Counted from the first letter of the stretch, positions 1 through 6,047 are shown. The stretch: 6,480 nucleotides of DNA from an uncultured Chloroflexota bacterium (GCA_937864085.1 CALMIH010000183.1:1-6480); one strand, 5' to 3'. Made by a program: numbers and translations. The notes: generated from the sequence alone by a model not told the origin.

Positions 1-1249
1 GGTACGGAATCGATGCGCGCAGGAGTGCCTCTTCAATGGCGCGCGACTGCGCATTAGTTCTGTAGAGGATCGCAATCCCGCCGAGCGCCTCTGGTACCTC
101 CGCCGTCTCCCCGCGTTTCGGCTTCCGCGGTGCCGCATGCTCCTCAATGCGGCGCACAATCCATGCCGCCTCATCCTCTTGGTCAAAGCCGCCGTACACG
201 GGAATCGGGAGCCCACCGGACTGATCAGTCCAGAGCTTCTTCGCCTTGCGACCGAGATTGTTGGAGACGACCCCGTGTGCCGCATCCAAGATCGACTGCG
301 TGGAGCGGTAGTTCTGCTCGAGCGCAATCACCTCCGCCTTCGGCCAGTCACGCTCAAAATCTAGGATGTTGCGAATGTCTGCACCGCGCCAAGAGTAGAT
401 GGACTGATCGTCATCACCAACCACGCAGAGATTGCCGTGCCCCGCGGCGAGTTCTCGAATCCAGGCGTACTGGATACGGTTCGTATCCTGATACTCATCC
501 ACGTGCAGGTACTCCCACTTGGTGCGATACCGCTCGGCGACCGCCGGTGCCTCCTGAAGCAGGCGGAGTCCTTCAATAAGGAGATCATCAAAGTCGAGCG
601 CATCGAGACGCTTCAGCTCCTTCGCGTAGCGACGCGCAAAGCCGGCAATTAGCCGCTCATGGTGCGTCACCGCCTGGTCCTCCATCTGGTCAGGGGTGAG
701 GCCGTCGTTCTTGGCGCGACTGATCGCGCCAAGGATCAGACTCGGCTTTGTTGAACCAGTAGCGGGGAGGTCATCCTCTTTCAGGAAGCCCTTGATCACA
801 CGCGCCTGATCATCAGCGTCGTAGATTGCAAACTCTTTCGGCAGCCCGATCGCCTCACCATCGCGTCGCAACATCCGAACGCAGAGGCTGTGGAATGTCC
901 CCATGGCGACGTCACGCGCACGCTGGCCGATCATCCCCTCCAAGCGATCGCGCATCTCCGCCGCCGCCTTGTTCGTGAAGGTCACCGCCAAGATGCGCCA
1001 CGGCGCCACCCCTTCGTGATCAATCAGCCACGCGATCCGGTGCGTGATGACGCGCGTCTTCCCTGAGCCGGCGCCTGCCAGAACGAGGAGCGGCCCCTTC
1101 GTAGTGGTGACGGCACGGCGCTGTACCTCGTTGAGTGGGCCAAGGATGCGCGTCTCAACCGCTACTGCCGCCTCGCCCTCGGCGACCCGATGGCGTGTGG
1201 GGGTGGTCTGCAGCGGGGCGTCAGCGGTTGGATCTGAGGGGAGGCTCAC
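1..1249 (-). CDS. uvrD: UvrD/PcrA-type superfamily 1 DNA helicase, N-terminal part (3' end outside window)
   Basis: ATP-dependent 3'-5' DNA helicase of the UvrD/PcrA/Rep family, acting in nucleotide excision repair, mismatch repair or clearing of replication obstacles. My translation gives 416 residues before the window edge; full-length relatives have roughly 650-780. The SF1A motifs appear in order: Q-motif region LGPLNEVQRRAV (36-47), Walker A AGAGSGKT (58-65), motif Ia AVTFTNKAAAEM (88-99), motif Ib GTFHSLC (117-123), motif II VDEYQDTN (250-257), motif III GDDDQSIYSWRGA (278-290), motif IV QNYRST (312-317), then YRTNAQSR (396-403). Motifs V and VI and the C-terminal region lie outside. 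The GTG at 1249 is chosen because an in-frame TAG sits four codons upstream and the first ATG falls after Walker A. The roughly 35 residues before the Q motif look like a low-complexity extension. There is no Shine-Dalgarno; a TANNNT box lies 6 nt upstream. The family is certain; uvrD versus pcrA naming is arbitrary here. Confidence 0.96.
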   Translation of the reverse strand, partial: MSLPSDPTADAPLQTTPTRHRVAEGEAAVAVETRILGPLNEVQRRAVTTTKGPLLVLAGAGSGKTRVITHRIAWLIDHEGVAPWRILAVTFTNKAAAEMRDRLEGMIGQRARDVAMGTFHSLCVRMLRRDGEAIGLPKEFAIYDADDQARVIKGFLKEDDLPATGSTKPSLILGAISRAKNDGLTPDQMEDQAVTHHERLIAGFARRYAKELKRLDALDFDDLLIEGLRLLQEAPAVAERYRTKWEYLHVDEYQDTNRIQYAWIRELAAGHGNLCVVGDDDQSIYSWRGADIRNILDFERDWPKAEVIALEQNYRSTQSILDAAHGVVSNNLGRKAKKLWTDQSGGLPIPVYGGFDQEDEAAWIVRRIEEHAAPRKPKRGETAEVPEALGGIAILYRTNAQSRAIEEALLRASIPY

Positions 1250-1261
1250 CCGCTGATTCTA
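1250..1261 (-). promoter_or_regulatory. Candidate -10 box for a leaderless helicase transcript
   Basis: On the minus strand TAGAAT (plus 1256-1261, five of six matches to TATAAT) is followed by the six bases CAGCGG and then the GTG start. RNA polymerase would start at or within a base or two of the GTG, giving a leaderless mRNA, which agrees with the absent Shine-Dalgarno. No good -35 lies 16-18 nt upstream. Inferred from spacing only; chance occurrence is possible. Confidence 0.4.
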
Positions 1262-1332
1262 CCGCCCACGCCTCACGCGCCAGTCTCGGCGCACCCCCAA
1301 CGCCCCTCAAGCCAGATGCGGGCAGAGATAGC

Positions 1333-1365
1333 GCGAGGGCCCCCAGCCGTGCTGAGAGCCCTCGC
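1333..1365 (-). terminator. Hairpin downstream of groEL, possible transcription terminator
   Basis: Perfect 8-bp arms GCGAGGGC (1333-1340) and GCCCTCGC (1358-1365) enclose a second 4-bp stem CAGC/GCTG (1344-1347 with 1351-1354), with symmetric three-base internal loops and a CGT apex. It starts 22 nt after the groEL stop codon. No run of T follows on either strand, so it is not a textbook intrinsic terminator; it may be a U-less terminator, an mRNA 3'-end stabiliser, or a boundary between groEL and the helicase gene. Confidence 0.5.
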
Positions 1366-1387
1366 AGATCTACGAAACGATCAGCGA

Positions 1388-3013
1388 CTAGAAGTCCATC
1401 TCCCCGCCGTGGCTGTGACCACCAGGGGCCGCTGCCTCCTTCTTCTCTGGGATGTCGCTCACTACCGCCTCGGTGGTGAGCACCATCGCGGCAACGGAGG
1501 CTGCGTTCTGGAGGGCGGAACGGGTCACCTTTGCGGCGTCCACGATCCCCTTCTCGAACATGTCGACCATCGTGTCAGTGGCGGCATCGAAGCCGGTGCC
1601 ACGCTTCGCCTTCAGGATCGCCTCGATCACCACGTCGCCTCGGGCGCCCGCGTTCTCAGCGATCTGTCGGGCTGGCGCCTCAAGTGCGCGTCGGACAATG
1701 TCCACGCCAACCTGCTCGTCACCCTCAAGCTTCAACTTGTCCAGTGAGGAGCGTGCCTGCAGGAGCGTGGTGCCACCACCAGCGACGATCCCCTCTTCAA
1801 CGGCCGCGCGGGTCGTTGAGAGCGCATCTTCGATGCGGTGCTTCTTCTCCTTGAGCTCAACCTCAGTAGCAGCACCCACCTTGATCACGGCGACGCCGCC
1901 GGAGAGCTTGGCGAGACGCTCCTGGAGCTTCTCCTTGTCGTAGTCCGACGTGGTCTCTTCAATCTGTGCCTTGATCTGCGCCATGCGCGCCTTGATCTCG
2001 GCCGGCTTGCCAGAGCCATCCACGATGGTGGTGTTGTCCTTTGATGAGACAACGCGACGTGCTGAGCCGAGATCCTCGGCGGTCACACTGTCCAGCTTTC
2101 GGCCGACCTCTTCCGAGATCACCGTGCCGCCGGTGAGCACCGCGATGTCGCGGAGCATCTCCTTGCGTCGGTCACCGAAGCCTGGCGCCTTCACCGCAAG
2201 CACCTGTACGGTGCCGCGGATCTTGTTCACCACGAGTGTGGCGAGCGCCTCCCCGTCAACATCTTCAGCAACGATCAGGAGTGGTCGACCGGTGCCAACC
2301 GCCTTCTCGAGTGCAGGAAGTGCATCCTGCACTGCAGAGATCTTCTTGTCGGTGATGAGGATCGCCGGATTATCCAGCTGTGCCTCCATCCGATCTGCGT
2401 TGGTGACGAAGTAGGCAGAGATGTAGCCGCGATCGAACTGCATCCCTTCCGTGTACTCCTTGTCGAGGCCGAGCGACTGGCCCTCCTCAACGGTGATCAC
2501 GCCATCCTTGCCGACCTTCCCCATCACTTCGGCGATCAACTCGCCAACGCTTGGGTCTGCGGCGGAGATGGAGGCAACCGCGGCGATCTGCTCGCGTGTC
2601 TCCACCTTGCGGGAGTGCGCCTTGATCTCTGCAACAACGGCGGCGACCGCCTTGTCGAGTCCGCGCTTGATCACCATTGGGTTTGCACCCGCGGCAACGT
2701 TGCGAAGGCCCTCAGTGACGAGCGCCTGGCCGAGCACCACCGCGGTGGTGGTGCCGTCACCGGCAACATCGTCCGTCTTGGTGGCAACTTCCTTGAGCAA
2801 CTGCGCGCCCATGTTCTCAAAGTGATCTTCGAGCTCAATGTCGCGTGCAATGGTCACACCGTCATTGGTGATCGTTGGTGCGCCGAACTTCTTGTCCAGC
2901 ACCACGTTCCGACCCTTTGGGCCGATCGTGACCTTTACCGTGTCGGCGAGCTTGTCGATCCCGCGCTTGAGCGCGCGACGTGCCGCCTCGTCAAATACAA
3001 CCTGCTTTGCCAT
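1388..3013 (-). CDS. groEL: Chaperonin GroEL (60 kDa, Cpn60)
   Basis: Subunit of the cytosolic double-ring ATP-driven folding machine that works with the GroES lid. The 541 residues match the family's usual length (about 540-550). Seen in the translation: MAKQVVFDEAARRAL start, NDGVTIA (50-56), nucleotide-binding GDGTTTA (85-91), the apical domain in the middle third, the catalytic aspartate in RIEDAL (D396), and the chaperonin signature AAVEEGIVAGGG (403-414). A GAGGGG ribosome-binding site (3018-3023) lies 4 nt before the ATG. groES is 48 nt upstream, so the two are cotranscribed from the CIRCE-controlled promoter ahead of groES. The C-terminal tail reads PGGHSHGGEMDF: it keeps the ending MDF but has two histidines in place of the usual run of GGM repeats. 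Whether the genome has a second groEL cannot be told from this window. Confidence 0.99.
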   Translation of the reverse strand: MAKQVVFDEAARRALKRGIDKLADTVKVTIGPKGRNVVLDKKFGAPTITNDGVTIARDIELEDHFENMGAQLLKEVATKTDDVAGDGTTTAVVLGQALVTEGLRNVAAGANPMVIKRGLDKAVAAVVAEIKAHSRKVETREQIAAVASISAADPSVGELIAEVMGKVGKDGVITVEEGQSLGLDKEYTEGMQFDRGYISAYFVTNADRMEAQLDNPAILITDKKISAVQDALPALEKAVGTGRPLLIVAEDVDGEALATLVVNKIRGTVQVLAVKAPGFGDRRKEMLRDIAVLTGGTVISEEVGRKLDSVTAEDLGSARRVVSSKDNTTIVDGSGKPAEIKARMAQIKAQIEETTSDYDKEKLQERLAKLSGGVAVIKVGAATEVELKEKKHRIEDALSTTRAAVEEGIVAGGGTTLLQARSSLDKLKLEGDEQVGVDIVRRALEAPARQIAENAGARGDVVIEAILKAKRGTGFDAATDTMVDMFEKGIVDAAKVTRSALQNAASVAAMVLTTEAVVSDIPEKKEAAAPGGHSHGGEMDF

Positions 3014-3050
3014 TCTGCCCCTCTACTTTCTTGCTCTACTTACTACTGCT

Positions 3051-3067
3051 GAATAACTCAGTTATTC
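3051..3067 (-). other. Hairpin spanning the groES stop codon in the groES-groEL spacer
   Basis: A perfect 7-bp inverted repeat, GAATAAC and GTTATTC with a three-base loop, covers the groES stop codon (3062-3064) and the first bases of the 48-nt groES-groEL spacer. The stem is AT-rich, unlike its surroundings. Intergenic stem-loops in groESL mRNAs of some bacteria mark cleavage sites that give separate groES and groEL transcripts; that role here is inference. Confidence 0.45.
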
Positions 3068-3361
3068 GACGATCGCGAGGATGTCCTTCGCGCCGACGAT
3101 CAGGTACTCGGCGCCATCGAGCTTGAACTCGGTGCCGGCGTACTTCGCATGGAGGACGCGATCCCCCACCTTCACGTCGATCGGCTCACGCTTCCCGTCA
3201 TCAAGGATGCGGCCTGGACCAACGGAGACGACTTCGCCCTCCTGTGGCTTCTCCTGCGCCGTGTCAGGAAGGATGATGCCGCTCGCCGTCTTCTCGTCGC
3301 GCGGGACCGGCTTGACGACCACACGGTCGCCGAGGGGTCGGAGTGATGCCTTCTTCGCCAT
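3062..3361 (-). CDS. groES: Co-chaperonin GroES (10 kDa, Cpn10)
   Basis: Heptameric lid that caps the GroEL cage and closes the folding chamber. The 99 residues match the family length. The opening LRPLGDRVVVKP (7-18) is the Cpn10 signature. The mobile loop that contacts GroEL lies at about 22-38, with the hydrophobic tripeptide IIL (29-31). Next comes EGEVVSVGPG (41-50) forming the roof region, then the beta-barrel segment KVGDRVLHAKYAGTEF and the ending KDILAIVE. The ATG at 3361 is chosen over an in-frame upstream ATG at 3406 because a perfect AGGAGG (3371-3376) lies 9 nt before it and the protein then begins MAKK at the normal family length. It is the first gene of the groES-groEL operon, with a promoter/CIRCE region about 80 nt upstream. 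Confidence 0.99.
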   Translation of the reverse strand: MAKKASLRPLGDRVVVKPVPRDEKTASGIILPDTAQEKPQEGEVVSVGPGRILDDGKREPIDVKVGDRVLHAKYAGTEFKLDGAEYLIVGAKDILAIVE

Positions 3362-3370
3362 GGTGTTTGA

Positions 3371-3376
3371 CCTCCT
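3371..3376 (-). promoter_or_regulatory. Ribosome binding site of groES
   Basis: AGGAGG on the minus strand, 9 nt before the ATG at 3361. It is the strongest Shine-Dalgarno on the minus strand of the window and decides the groES start. Its first two bases also belong to a small CTGC/GCAG stem (3375-3378 with 3382-3385). Confidence 0.9.
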
Positions 3377-3404
3377 GCTAAGCAGCTGGGCGCTCGCCCG
3401 CTGC
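3375..3404 (-). other. Mutually exclusive hairpins in the groES leader
   Basis: In the minus-strand transcript the segment CTGC (3382-3385) can pair with an upstream GCAG (3401-3404), closing a GGGC/GCCC hairpin (3388-3399). It can equally pair with a downstream GCAG (3375-3378) that includes the first two bases of the Shine-Dalgarno. A third stem, GCGCAC/GTGCGC with a five-base loop, lies at 3417-3433 near the expected transcript 5' end. The pairings are seen in the sequence; a regulatory role such as temperature-dependent ribosome access is speculation. Confidence 0.3.
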
Positions 3405-3441
3405 AATGCTCACAGCGCGCACTGCTCGTGCGCTTGCGGCG

Positions 3442-3471
3442 ATGTTAGCACTCTCCCCCGCCGAGTGCCAA
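3442..3471 (-). promoter_or_regulatory. Housekeeping-type promoter of groES-groEL overlapping CIRCE
   Basis: On the minus strand TTGGCA (plus 3466-3471, five of six to TTGACA) and TAACAT (plus 3442-3447, four of six to TATAAT) are separated by 18 nt. Transcription would start near 3435, leaving a leader of about 75 nt. Both boxes are partly built from CIRCE arms, so HrcA bound here would block RNA polymerase. This overlap is the usual arrangement for HrcA-controlled groESL promoters. Confidence 0.7.
3445..3471 (-). promoter_or_regulatory. CIRCE operator (HrcA binding site)
   Basis: Plus-strand TTAGCACTC (3445-3453), nine spacer bases, then GAGTGCCAA (3463-3471). The CIRCE consensus is TTAGCACTC-N9-GAGTGCTAA, so 17 of 18 arm bases match; the one difference is C for T at 3469. 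That change creates the TTGGCA -35 box on the minus strand. The known role is repression of groESL by HrcA at normal temperature, with release when GroEL is titrated by unfolded protein. hrcA itself is not in this window. Confidence 0.95.
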
Positions 3472-3473
3472 CA

Positions 3474-3494
3474 CCACGCTCAATTTGAGCGTGG
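3474..3494. repeat. Perfect 21-bp palindrome between tatD and CIRCE
   Basis: Arms CCACGCTCAA (3474-3483) and TTGAGCGTGG (3485-3494) pair perfectly around a single central T. The repeat contains the tatD stop codon (3480-3482) and ends 2 bp from the -35 box/CIRCE. On the minus strand it could be the metG-tatD terminator hairpin, but no T tract follows. It could also be a dimeric regulator's operator at about -39 to -59 of the groES promoter. It may serve both purposes. Confidence 0.6.
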
Positions 3495-4325
3495 CCGGCG
3501 ACGAGGGAAGGCACGGTCATAGGTGGCGCTGATCGCCGCCGCGAGATCGTCCACCGCCTCACCACGACGCTCAGCGATCCAGGCCAACGTGAAGGCGACA
3601 TTCGCCGGCTCATTGCGACTTGGATCGGGGGCGCCAGGCATCGTCAGCCACGGCGCATCCGTCTCCGTCAGCAGCCGGTCGGCCGGGATCAGCCGAATCC
3701 ACTCCGCCGTGGCGCGCTCCTCTGGGCGGAAGACGAGTCCAGAGATGGAGATGAGACCGCCGAGTGCGAGCCCATCCTCAATGTAGCCCTGACTCCCCGA
3801 CGCGCTGTGCAAGATAAATGGCGCCCTCCCGCCAAACGCGGCGGTACCACCGGGAGCGCCGATCGGCGACTCCTTCAGCGTCTTGATCAGCTGGCGCTGG
3901 GCATCATCACCGTCCCCCGCTGAGCGGCAGTGCAGGATCAGCGGCTTCCCGAGCTGCACGGCAACCTCAATGTGCGCCTCAAGGTTTGCGATCTGATCTG
4001 TGAGCGGCGCGTAGTTACGCTTTGTATCGATCCCCGTCTCTCCGATCGCCACGATCTCTGGCTCAGCGGCGCGCGCCAAGAGGGCGGCCCGCTGACTCGC
4101 TTCGTCTGTGGCGTGATGCGGATGGATCCCGATCGCCGCATCCATCCAGTCGTGCTCACGCGCGATCTCCACCGCACCCTGCGAACTCGCAACGCTCCAT
4201 GACGGGATGAGGAGGCGCGTCATACCAGCAGCACGCAGGCGCTCGATCACCTCGCCGCGATCGGCATCAAAGCGATCGGCCTGTAGATGGCCGTGCGCGT
4301 CAGTCAGCGGAGGTTGGTTGCTCAT
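3480..4325 (-). CDS. tatD: TatD family metal-dependent hydrolase (DNase)
   Basis: Cytosolic TIM-barrel metallo-hydrolase of the TatD/YcfH/YabD family; studied members are 3'-5' exonucleases or deoxyribonucleases linked to DNA repair and quality control. The 281 residues are slightly above the usual 255-265; extra residues (about 153-168, glycine/alanine-rich) precede the ILHSASGS strand. Candidate metal ligands are all present: D9, H11 and H13 in DAHGH, E96 in IGETGID, H132 in LILHC, H173 in ILHSASG and D223 in TETDAPWL. RNEP (237-240) is the conserved segment after the last ligand. The family's usual LHCFSG reads LHSASG here. The ATG at 4325 is chosen because MSNQPPLTDAHGH is the normal N-terminus; an in-frame ATG at 4439 would add 38 residues encoded within metG. 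There is no clear Shine-Dalgarno; the 26-nt overlap with metG suggests translational coupling. Confidence 0.95.
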   Translation of the reverse strand: MSNQPPLTDAHGHLQADRFDADRGEVIERLRAAGMTRLLIPSWSVASSQGAVEIAREHDWMDAAIGIHPHHATDEASQRAALLARAAEPEIVAIGETGIDTKRNYAPLTDQIANLEAHIEVAVQLGKPLILHCRSAGDGDDAQRQLIKTLKESPIGAPGGTAAFGGRAPFILHSASGSQGYIEDGLALGGLISISGLVFRPEERATAEWIRLIPADRLLTETDAPWLTMPGAPDPSRNEPANVAFTLAWIAERRGEAVDDLAAAISATYDRAFPRRRPRSN

Positions 4326-5928
4326 CTGTTTCAAGTCGCGGGAAGAGTGGAACCGGCTCGCCGAGTGCCCCTGTTGCGGCAACGCTCCCCCAGCCTCCGA
4401 GTGCCGCGCGCGTCTGACTCCCGTGACCAGCGGCGTCATACGGCCACGGGTGACCGAGAAGCGTCCAGATCTTCTCCGCCGTCTCAGGAATTACGGGCGC
4501 CGCATAGAGCGCAACGAGTCGACAAGCCTCCAGAAGGTCGCCAAGGACGCCAGCAAGTTGCTCGCGCGCCGCAGTATCTCCACCCTTCGCCGCCTTCGCC
4601 AACTCCCATGGCTTCTCCGTATCAACGAACCGATTCGCTGCACCCACGAACTCCCAGAGGGCGCCGATCCAATGATGCAGCGCGAGCCCCTCCATCGCCG
4701 CCTCACTCTTTCTGCGCGCCGCCTCCCACGCAGTCGCGAGTGGCGCCGCTGCCACCGCACGCGGTGCTGGCGCCTCCGTACCGAACGCGCGACTCGCCAT
4801 TGTCGTTGCACGGTTCACGAGGTTGCCAAAGTCATTCGCGAGCTCGGAGTTATAGCGACGAATGATCGAGTCCCAGCTCACCTCACCATCACCGTCAAAC
4901 GGAACCTCGCGCAGCGCAACAAAGCGCGCACCATCGGCGCCGAGCGCTGCAACGGCGCTATTCGGATCAAGGAAGTTGCCGCGGCTCTTGCTCATCCGCT
5001 CACCGCTAGAGAGGAGCCAGCCGTGCACCCAGATGCGCTTCGGCGCCTCAAGGCTCGCACTCCAGAGCATCGCCGGCCAGAAGACGGAGTGGAATCGATT
5101 GATGTCCTTGCCGATAATGTGCAGATCAGCTGGCCACCACGGCTCACCCTTGAGGTCCGCTGGGAAGCCGGCGCCAGTGAGATAGTTGATGAGCGCGTCG
5201 TACCAGACATAGATCGTTCCAGCGGTCGGATCGCCGCTGCCGTCTGCGTTGAGCGCGCTGCTCCCATCCTCGCGGATCGGGAACGGGATCCCCCAGGTTG
5301 CACCCTCACGGCTAATCGAGAAGTCTTCTAGTCCTTGCCGGATGAAGCCGAGCATCTCGTTGCGGCGGTACTCAGGCTGCACAGGCGACGGATCTTGCGT
5401 CAGCCAGGCCTCAAGTCGCTCCTGGTAGGCGCTCAGTCGGAAGAACCAGTTGCGCTCCTTGAGCCACTGCAGTGGAACGCCAGGATGATTCGGGCAGACA
5501 CTCTCGCTCCCCTCTTTCACTACATCGCCTTCAGCGCGGAATCCTTCATTGGGGCAGTACCAGCCCTCATACGTGCCGAGATAGATGTCGCCAGCGGCGA
5601 ATGAGCGACGCACCATCTCCTGGGCGGCGAGCGTGTGATCGGCATCCGTGGTGCGGATGAATCGATCCGGCGTGATCAGGAGAAGTGCCTCACTCTCTTT
5701 GAAAAGCTCGACGTTGCGATCAACGAACGCCTTTGGACTCACCCCCTCCTCCAGCGCTCGTGCGGCGATATTGACCGAGTACTCATCGGTCCCCGTCAGG
5801 AAGCGCACCTCGTCGCCCCCCATGCGGCGCCAACGCGCGATCACATCGGCCCCGATCACCTCATAGAGCGTGTGCAGGCCAGGCTTGTTGTTGGCGTAGG
5901 CAATGGCTGTCGTCAAGTAGTACCGCAT
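4300..5928 (-). CDS. metG: Methionyl-tRNA synthetase with non-canonical HIGH motif
   Basis: Class I aminoacyl-tRNA synthetase that charges tRNA-Met with methionine using ATP. 542 residues, without the C-terminal EMAP/Arc1p-like tRNA-binding domain. Family marks: MRYYLTTAIAYANNKPG start, GTDEYS (46-51), connective-peptide region with YEGWYCPNEGF (120-130) and CPNHPG (145-150), VWYDALINYLTG (241-252), GKDINRFHSVFWPAMLW (273-289), WVHGWL (300-305), RMSKSRGN (311-318, the KMSKS loop), then the helical anticodon-binding domain with NRFVDTEKPWELAK (432-445). Two oddities: the HIGH position reads GLHT (17-20), and the zinc knuckle keeps C125, C145 and H148 but has E128 where the second Cys is expected. 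The ATG at 5928 is preferred over an in-frame GTG at 5946 because family members start just before this strand; neither has a clear ribosome-binding site. It is the first gene of the metG-tatD unit, divergent from ssb. Confidence 0.95.
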   Translation of the reverse strand: MRYYLTTAIAYANNKPGLHTLYEVIGADVIARWRRMGGDEVRFLTGTDEYSVNIAARALEEGVSPKAFVDRNVELFKESEALLLITPDRFIRTTDADHTLAAQEMVRRSFAAGDIYLGTYEGWYCPNEGFRAEGDVVKEGSESVCPNHPGVPLQWLKERNWFFRLSAYQERLEAWLTQDPSPVQPEYRRNEMLGFIRQGLEDFSISREGATWGIPFPIREDGSSALNADGSGDPTAGTIYVWYDALINYLTGAGFPADLKGEPWWPADLHIIGKDINRFHSVFWPAMLWSASLEAPKRIWVHGWLLSSGERMSKSRGNFLDPNSAVAALGADGARFVALREVPFDGDGEVSWDSIIRRYNSELANDFGNLVNRATTMASRAFGTEAPAPRAVAAAPLATAWEAARRKSEAAMEGLALHHWIGALWEFVGAANRFVDTEKPWELAKAAKGGDTAAREQLAGVLGDLLEACRLVALYAAPVIPETAEKIWTLLGHPWPYDAAGHGSQTRAALGGWGSVAATGALGEPVPLFPRLETDEQPTSAD

Positions 5929-6047
5929 CGCGTTGGAGTGTCGCACACGATACGCCCGCCGTACGCGGCGAGGGGCACCCTCGCATAACGCGGTGCGGCT
6001 ACAGCCTAGGGAGAGACCCTGGGGGCGGCGCCCGGAAAGGAGCTCAT
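5929..6047. promoter_or_regulatory. Divergent metG/ssb intergenic region with small hairpins
   Basis: The 119 bp between the two starts must hold both promoters, but I find no convincing -35/-10 pair for either. TATCGT (minus strand, 5947-5952) is a weak -10 candidate for metG. Three hairpins are visible: GCGAGGG/CCCTCGC with a three-base loop (5968-5984), CCTAGGG/CCCTGGG with an AGAGA loop and one G-T wobble (6005-6023), and GGGC/GCCC (6023-6033). The latter two would lie in the ssb leader just before its Shine-Dalgarno. The region is too short for a T-box or S-box upstream of metG. Confidence 0.4.
6036..6042 (+). promoter_or_regulatory. Ribosome binding site of ssb
   Basis: AAAGGAG ends 5 nt before the ATG at 6048 and fixes the ssb start. 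Confidence 0.85.

Noticed and set aside
218..231. 14-bp perfect palindrome GGACTGATCAGTCC
   Set aside because: It lies in the helicase coding region, encoding part of WTDQSGG, with no sign of a second role; a dyad of this length is expected occasionally by chance.
130..579. Plus-strand frame of 149 codons near the left edge
   Set aside because: Antisense to the helicase coding region, whose motifs are continuous through this stretch.
1452..1943. Plus-strand frame of 163 codons opposite groEL, with further antisense frames at 1316-1747 and 2451-2825
   Set aside because: Serine/alanine-rich antisense shadows of groEL codon periodicity, with no supporting ribosome-binding site or motif.
3362..3406. 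Upstream ATG extending groES by 15 residues
   Set aside because: The AGGAGG 9 nt before 3361 and the standard MAKK start at normal length favour the shorter protein.
4326..4439. Upstream ATG extending tatD by 38 residues
   Set aside because: The extension lies inside metG in another frame, is not conserved-looking, and MSNQPPLTDAHGH is the usual TatD N-terminus.
4207..5331. Long plus-strand frame of 374 codons opposite metG and tatD
   Set aside because: It is arginine-rich with no recognisable domain and lies wholly antisense to two clear family members; a typical shadow of GC-rich coding sequence.
5868..5880. Frameshift as the cause of the missing HIGH motif
   Set aside because: Neither alternative frame across the segment gives HxGH, and the flanking residues on both sides match the family in the same frame.
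5929..5946. GTG start extending metG by six residues
   Set aside because: No ribosome-binding site supports it and the ATG at 5928 gives the standard N-terminus; it cannot be fully excluded.
5929..6047. T-box or SAM riboswitch upstream of metG
   Set aside because: The spacer is only 119 bp, is shared with ssb, and shows no T-box sequence or terminator/antiterminator pair.
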